Both the position numbers and the translations under genes were made by a program. The notes beneath the pieces are model-generated. The model was not told the DNA's origin. It worked only from the letters and a program-made list of their open reading frames with translations, and did not search any database. Shown in pieces: positions 5,996 through 7,671 of a DNA stretch of 7,671 nt. Positions within the stretch are counted from its first letter, which is position 1; each line of letters begins with the position of its first letter. Origin of the DNA: Rubrobacter sp. (GTDB lineage: Bacteria; Actinomycetota; Rubrobacteria; Rubrobacterales; Rubrobacteraceae); assembly GCA_020253895.1 (NCBI GenBank), contig JADDKG010000132.1, positions 1 to 7,671 of the forward strand. The letters are read 5' to 3'.

Positions 5996-6714
5996 TGCCA
6001 GAGGGGAGGACGCTCCTCGTCGTCGGGGCCCACTCGGCGGACTTCGTGTGGCGGGCGGGCGGGGCCGCCGCCGTGGCGGTCGCATCCGGGGGGAGGGCCG
6101 TGGTGCTCGCCCTCTCCTACGGGGAGCGCGGGGAGTCCGGGGAGCTCTGGAAGGAGCCAGAGCAGACCGTGGAGAACGTAAAGAAGATCCGGCACGCCGA
6201 GGCCGAGAAGGCCGCCTCCGCGCTTGGGGCCGAGTTTCGGTGTTTGGACCTCGGGGACTACCCGCTCCGGGTGGACGACGCGGCGCTCATGCGCCTCGTC
6301 GAGATCGTCCGGGAGCTCGCCCCCGACGCCATCGTAACCCACACCCCCGAGGACCCCTTCAACCCCGACCACCCGGTGGCCTACCGGGCCGTCCAGCAGG
6401 CGCGGCTGCTCGCCGCCGGGGCCGGGGTCCCGAGCGCCTTCCCCGGCATAAGGCCGCCGGAGCTCTACCTCTTCGAGCCCCACCAGCCCGAGCTCTGCGG
6501 CTTCGTGCCGGACACCTTCCTGGACATAACGGAAGTCTTCGAGCGCAAGAAGGAGGCGATGGAGGCCATGCGGGCGCAGAAGTACCTGCAGCAGTACTAC
6601 CTGCAGCGGGCCGAGCAGCGGGCCAACCACGCGAGGAGGGTATCGGGGGAGAAGGGGATCCGCTACGCCGAAGCCTTCCAGCGGGTGCTCCCGCAGGTGG
6701 TGAGGTCGCTGTGA
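5995..6714 (+). CDS. galB: PIG-L-fold 4-oxalomesaconate hydratase, GalB-like
   Basis: This 239-residue protein has the PIG-L/LmbE fold. Instead of the deacetylase motif AHPDDE it has GAHSADFVWRAGG (11-23), followed by LSYGERGES (40-48), LDLGDYPLR (84-92), VTHTPEDPFNPDHP (114-127) and LFEPHQPELC. I recall this set as typical of Pseudomonas GalB, a zinc-dependent hydratase that adds water to 4-oxalomesaconate to give 4-carboxy-4-hydroxy-2-oxoadipate. H13, D16 and H126 are the likely metal ligands by analogy with PIG-L proteins. The length fits the family. The start ATG overlaps the previous stop (TGATG at 5993-5997), and the end overlaps the aldolase start by four bases. The next gene encodes the enzyme that would consume the product, which strongly supports hydratase over sugar deacetylase. 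The substrate may still differ in detail. Confidence 0.8.
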   Translation: MPEGRTLLVVGAHSADFVWRAGGAAAVAVASGGRAVVLALSYGERGESGELWKEPEQTVENVKKIRHAEAEKAASALGAEFRCLDLGDYPLRVDDAALMRLVEIVRELAPDAIVTHTPEDPFNPDHPVAYRAVQQARLLAAGAGVPSAFPGIRPPELYLFEPHQPELCGFVPDTFLDITEVFERKKEAMEAMRAQKYLQQYYLQRAEQRANHARRVSGEKGIRYAEAFQRVLPQVVRSL

Positions 6715-7334
6715 GCGGGGTCTGCGGGGAGCTTGCCCGGCTCGGGGTGGCCACCGTCTACGAGGCCTCCGGCAAGCGCGGCCTCATAGACGCCTCCCTC
6801 GTGCAGATCGTCCCCGGCTCGAAGGTGGCGGGTCCGGCCCGGACCGTCCTCTGCGGGCAGGACGACAACCTCATGGTGCACGCCGCGATGGAGCGGGTGC
6901 AGCCTGGCGATGTCCTGGTCATAACCATGCCCGAGCCCGCCCCCGTGGCGCTCGTGGGGGAGCTTCTCGCCGTGCAGGCCAGGGCCCGCGGGGCCGCCGC
7001 CATCCTGGTCGACGCCGCGGTGCGCGACCTCGAGGAGCTCCGGGAGCTCGGGCTTCCGGTGTGGGCCCGCTGGGTCAGGGTCCGCGGGGCCAAGAAGGAA
7101 GAGGTGGGGAGGCTCGACGAGGTGGTCGAGGTCGGCGGGGCCAGAATCTCCCCGGGAGACATCGTGGTGCTGGACGCCGACGGGGCGGTAGCCGTCGAGG
7201 CCGGGCGCGCCGGGGAGGTGCTCGAGGCCGCGCTCAAGCGCGAGGAGCGGGAGCGGGGCTTACGCAAGAGGCTCGAGACCGGGGAGCTCTCCTACGACCT
7301 GCACGGGCTCAGGGAGGTCGTCGAGGGTGGATAG
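6711..7334 (+). CDS. 4-carboxy-4-hydroxy-2-oxoadipate aldolase, RraA-fold (GalC/LigK type)
   Basis: This 207-residue protein is read from GTG 6711, which overlaps the previous stop and has GTGAGG (6700-6705) five bases upstream. The open frame extends further upstream, but that part is shadow of the two preceding genes. The sequence has [15 protein letters not shown] (12-26), [20 protein letters not shown] (34-53), [15 protein letters not shown] (72-86) and [13 protein letters not shown] (98-110), ending in [12 protein letters not shown]84, then 20 residues, then R105-D106 fits the acidic-X20-RD pattern used by class II pyruvate aldolases of this fold. True RraA regulators of RNase E, as I recall, have Gly at the first position. 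The expected reaction is retro-aldol cleavage of 4-carboxy-4-hydroxy-2-oxoadipate to pyruvate and oxaloacetate with Mg or Mn. The N-terminus is somewhat short for the family. Gene order after a GalB-like hydratase agrees. Confidence 0.82.
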   Translation: MSGVCGELARLGVATVYEASGKRGLIDASLVQIVPGSKVAGPARTVLCGQDDNLMVHAAMERVQPGDVLVITMPEPAPVALVGELLAVQARARGAAAILVDAAVRDLEELRELGLPVWARWVRVRGAKKEEVGRLDEVVEVGGARISPGDIVVLDADGAVAVEAGRAGEVLEAALKREERERGLRKRLETGELSYDLHGLREVVEGG

Positions 7335-7671
7335 GAGAGCCCGGGAGCCCATCTACGACATCGCCCACCTCGGGCACGTCGAGCTGCTCACGCCCGCCTT
7401 CGACGAGAGCCTGTGGTTCTTCACCGAGGTGCTCGGGATGGAGGAGGTCTCTCGCCGGGGAGGCTCCGCCTACCTCAGGGCCTTCGGCGACTACGAGCTC
7501 TCCACCCTCAAGCTCACGGCCGCGGACCGGGCGGGGCTCGGGCACATCGCCTGGCGGGCCACGAGCCCGGCCGCGCTCGAGCGGCGGGCCGCCTCTCTCG
7601 AGGAGAGCGGGCTCGGCGAGGGCTGGGTCGAGGGGGACCTCGGGCACGGGCCGGCCTACCGGTTCGCCGAC
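7327..7671 (+). CDS. Type I (VOC) extradiol ring-cleavage dioxygenase, N-terminal part; runs off the window
   Basis: The first 115 residues are present and the frame is open at the window end. GTG 7327 overlaps the aldolase stop by eight bases and is preceded nine bases upstream by AGGGAGG (7311-7317), so translation is coupled. The visible part is the N-terminal VOC module of a catechol-2,3-dioxygenase-like enzyme: [15 protein letters not shown] (9-23), [13 protein letters not shown] (28-40), STLKLT (59-64), [12 protein letters not shown] (70-81) and [11 protein letters not shown] (103-113). In two-domain type I extradiol enzymes the catalytic iron/manganese ligands (His, His, Glu) lie in the C-terminal module, which is outside the window, so activity cannot be judged. 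Context points to cleavage of a carboxylated catechol such as gallate or protocatechuate. A catechol, homoprotocatechuate or other diol substrate is the alternative. Confidence 0.78.
   Translation, partial: MDRRAREPIYDIAHLGHVELLTPAFDESLWFFTEVLGMEEVSRRGGSAYLRAFGDYELSTLKLTAADRAGLGHIAWRATSPAALERRAASLEESGLGEGWVEGDLGHGPAYRFAD

Noticed and set aside
4952..6085. Long - strand open frame opposite the DUF6282-like gene
   Set aside because: His/Pro/Arg-rich shadow product with no start context; the + strand has metal-site motifs and operon overlaps.
5973..6710. N-terminal extension of the aldolase frame through the hydratase gene
   Set aside because: The extension is the out-of-frame shadow of the preceding genes; homology begins only after GTG 6711, which has a good ribosome binding site.
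6711..7334. Calling this gene RraA, regulator of ribonuclease E activity
   Set aside because: The acidic-X20-Arg-Asp catalytic pattern and the position after a GalB-like hydratase indicate an aldolase; the RraA name reflects the shared fold only.
1..7671. Insertion sequences, CRISPR arrays, tRNA or rRNA genes
   Set aside because: No transposase-like protein, terminal repeats, regularly spaced repeats or recognisable tRNA/rRNA sequence were seen on either strand.

Overview
The window is GC-rich, gene-dense bacterial DNA, most likely from an actinomycete. Rubrobacter or a close relative is my best guess, from the codon bias, the end of an F420/NADP-type oxidoreductase and the overall protein style. 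That assignment is an inference, not a measurement.

Layout. (1) Positions 1-1119, + strand: the C-terminal end of an NADP/F420-type dinucleotide-binding reductase, followed 15 bases later by a complete two-module VOC protein of the CatE type. (2) Positions 1201-1953, - strand: a hypothetical open frame convergent with the VOC gene. It contains an in-frame internal GTG preceded by a near-perfect Shine-Dalgarno, so its 3' part may be a separate 70-residue protein. (3) Positions 1954-2186: a divergent intergenic region with a sigma70-like promoter, a short inverted repeat inside the promoter spacer, and an 87-base leader that folds on paper into one long interrupted hairpin. (4) Positions 2187-3377: a YkvI-family membrane transporter, then 224 bases without a gene, then a DadA-like FAD-dependent amine/amino-acid oxidoreductase (3602-4858). 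(5) Positions 4859-5047: an intergenic region with a TTGACA-N17-TACGAT promoter and an alternative reading as a tiny one-helix membrane peptide. (6) Positions 5048-7671: four tightly overlapping + strand genes running off the window. They encode a DUF6282-like metal-dependent TIM-barrel-type protein, a PIG-L-fold protein of the GalB (4-oxalomesaconate hydratase) type, an RraA-fold 4-carboxy-4-hydroxy-2-oxoadipate aldolase (GalC/LigK type), and the N-terminal part of a type I (VOC) extradiol dioxygenase.

The most interesting part is the last operon. Hydratase plus aldolase are the two final steps of gallate/protocatechuate meta-cleavage, turning 4-oxalomesaconate into pyruvate and oxaloacetate. 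Here they are coupled to a VOC-type ring-cleavage enzyme instead of the usual LigAB-type enzyme, and to an uncharacterised metal-dependent protein that could fill the missing lactonase, tautomerase or related step. The second notable item is the structured leader of the YkvI transporter gene, a candidate cis-regulatory RNA that I could not match to a known class.
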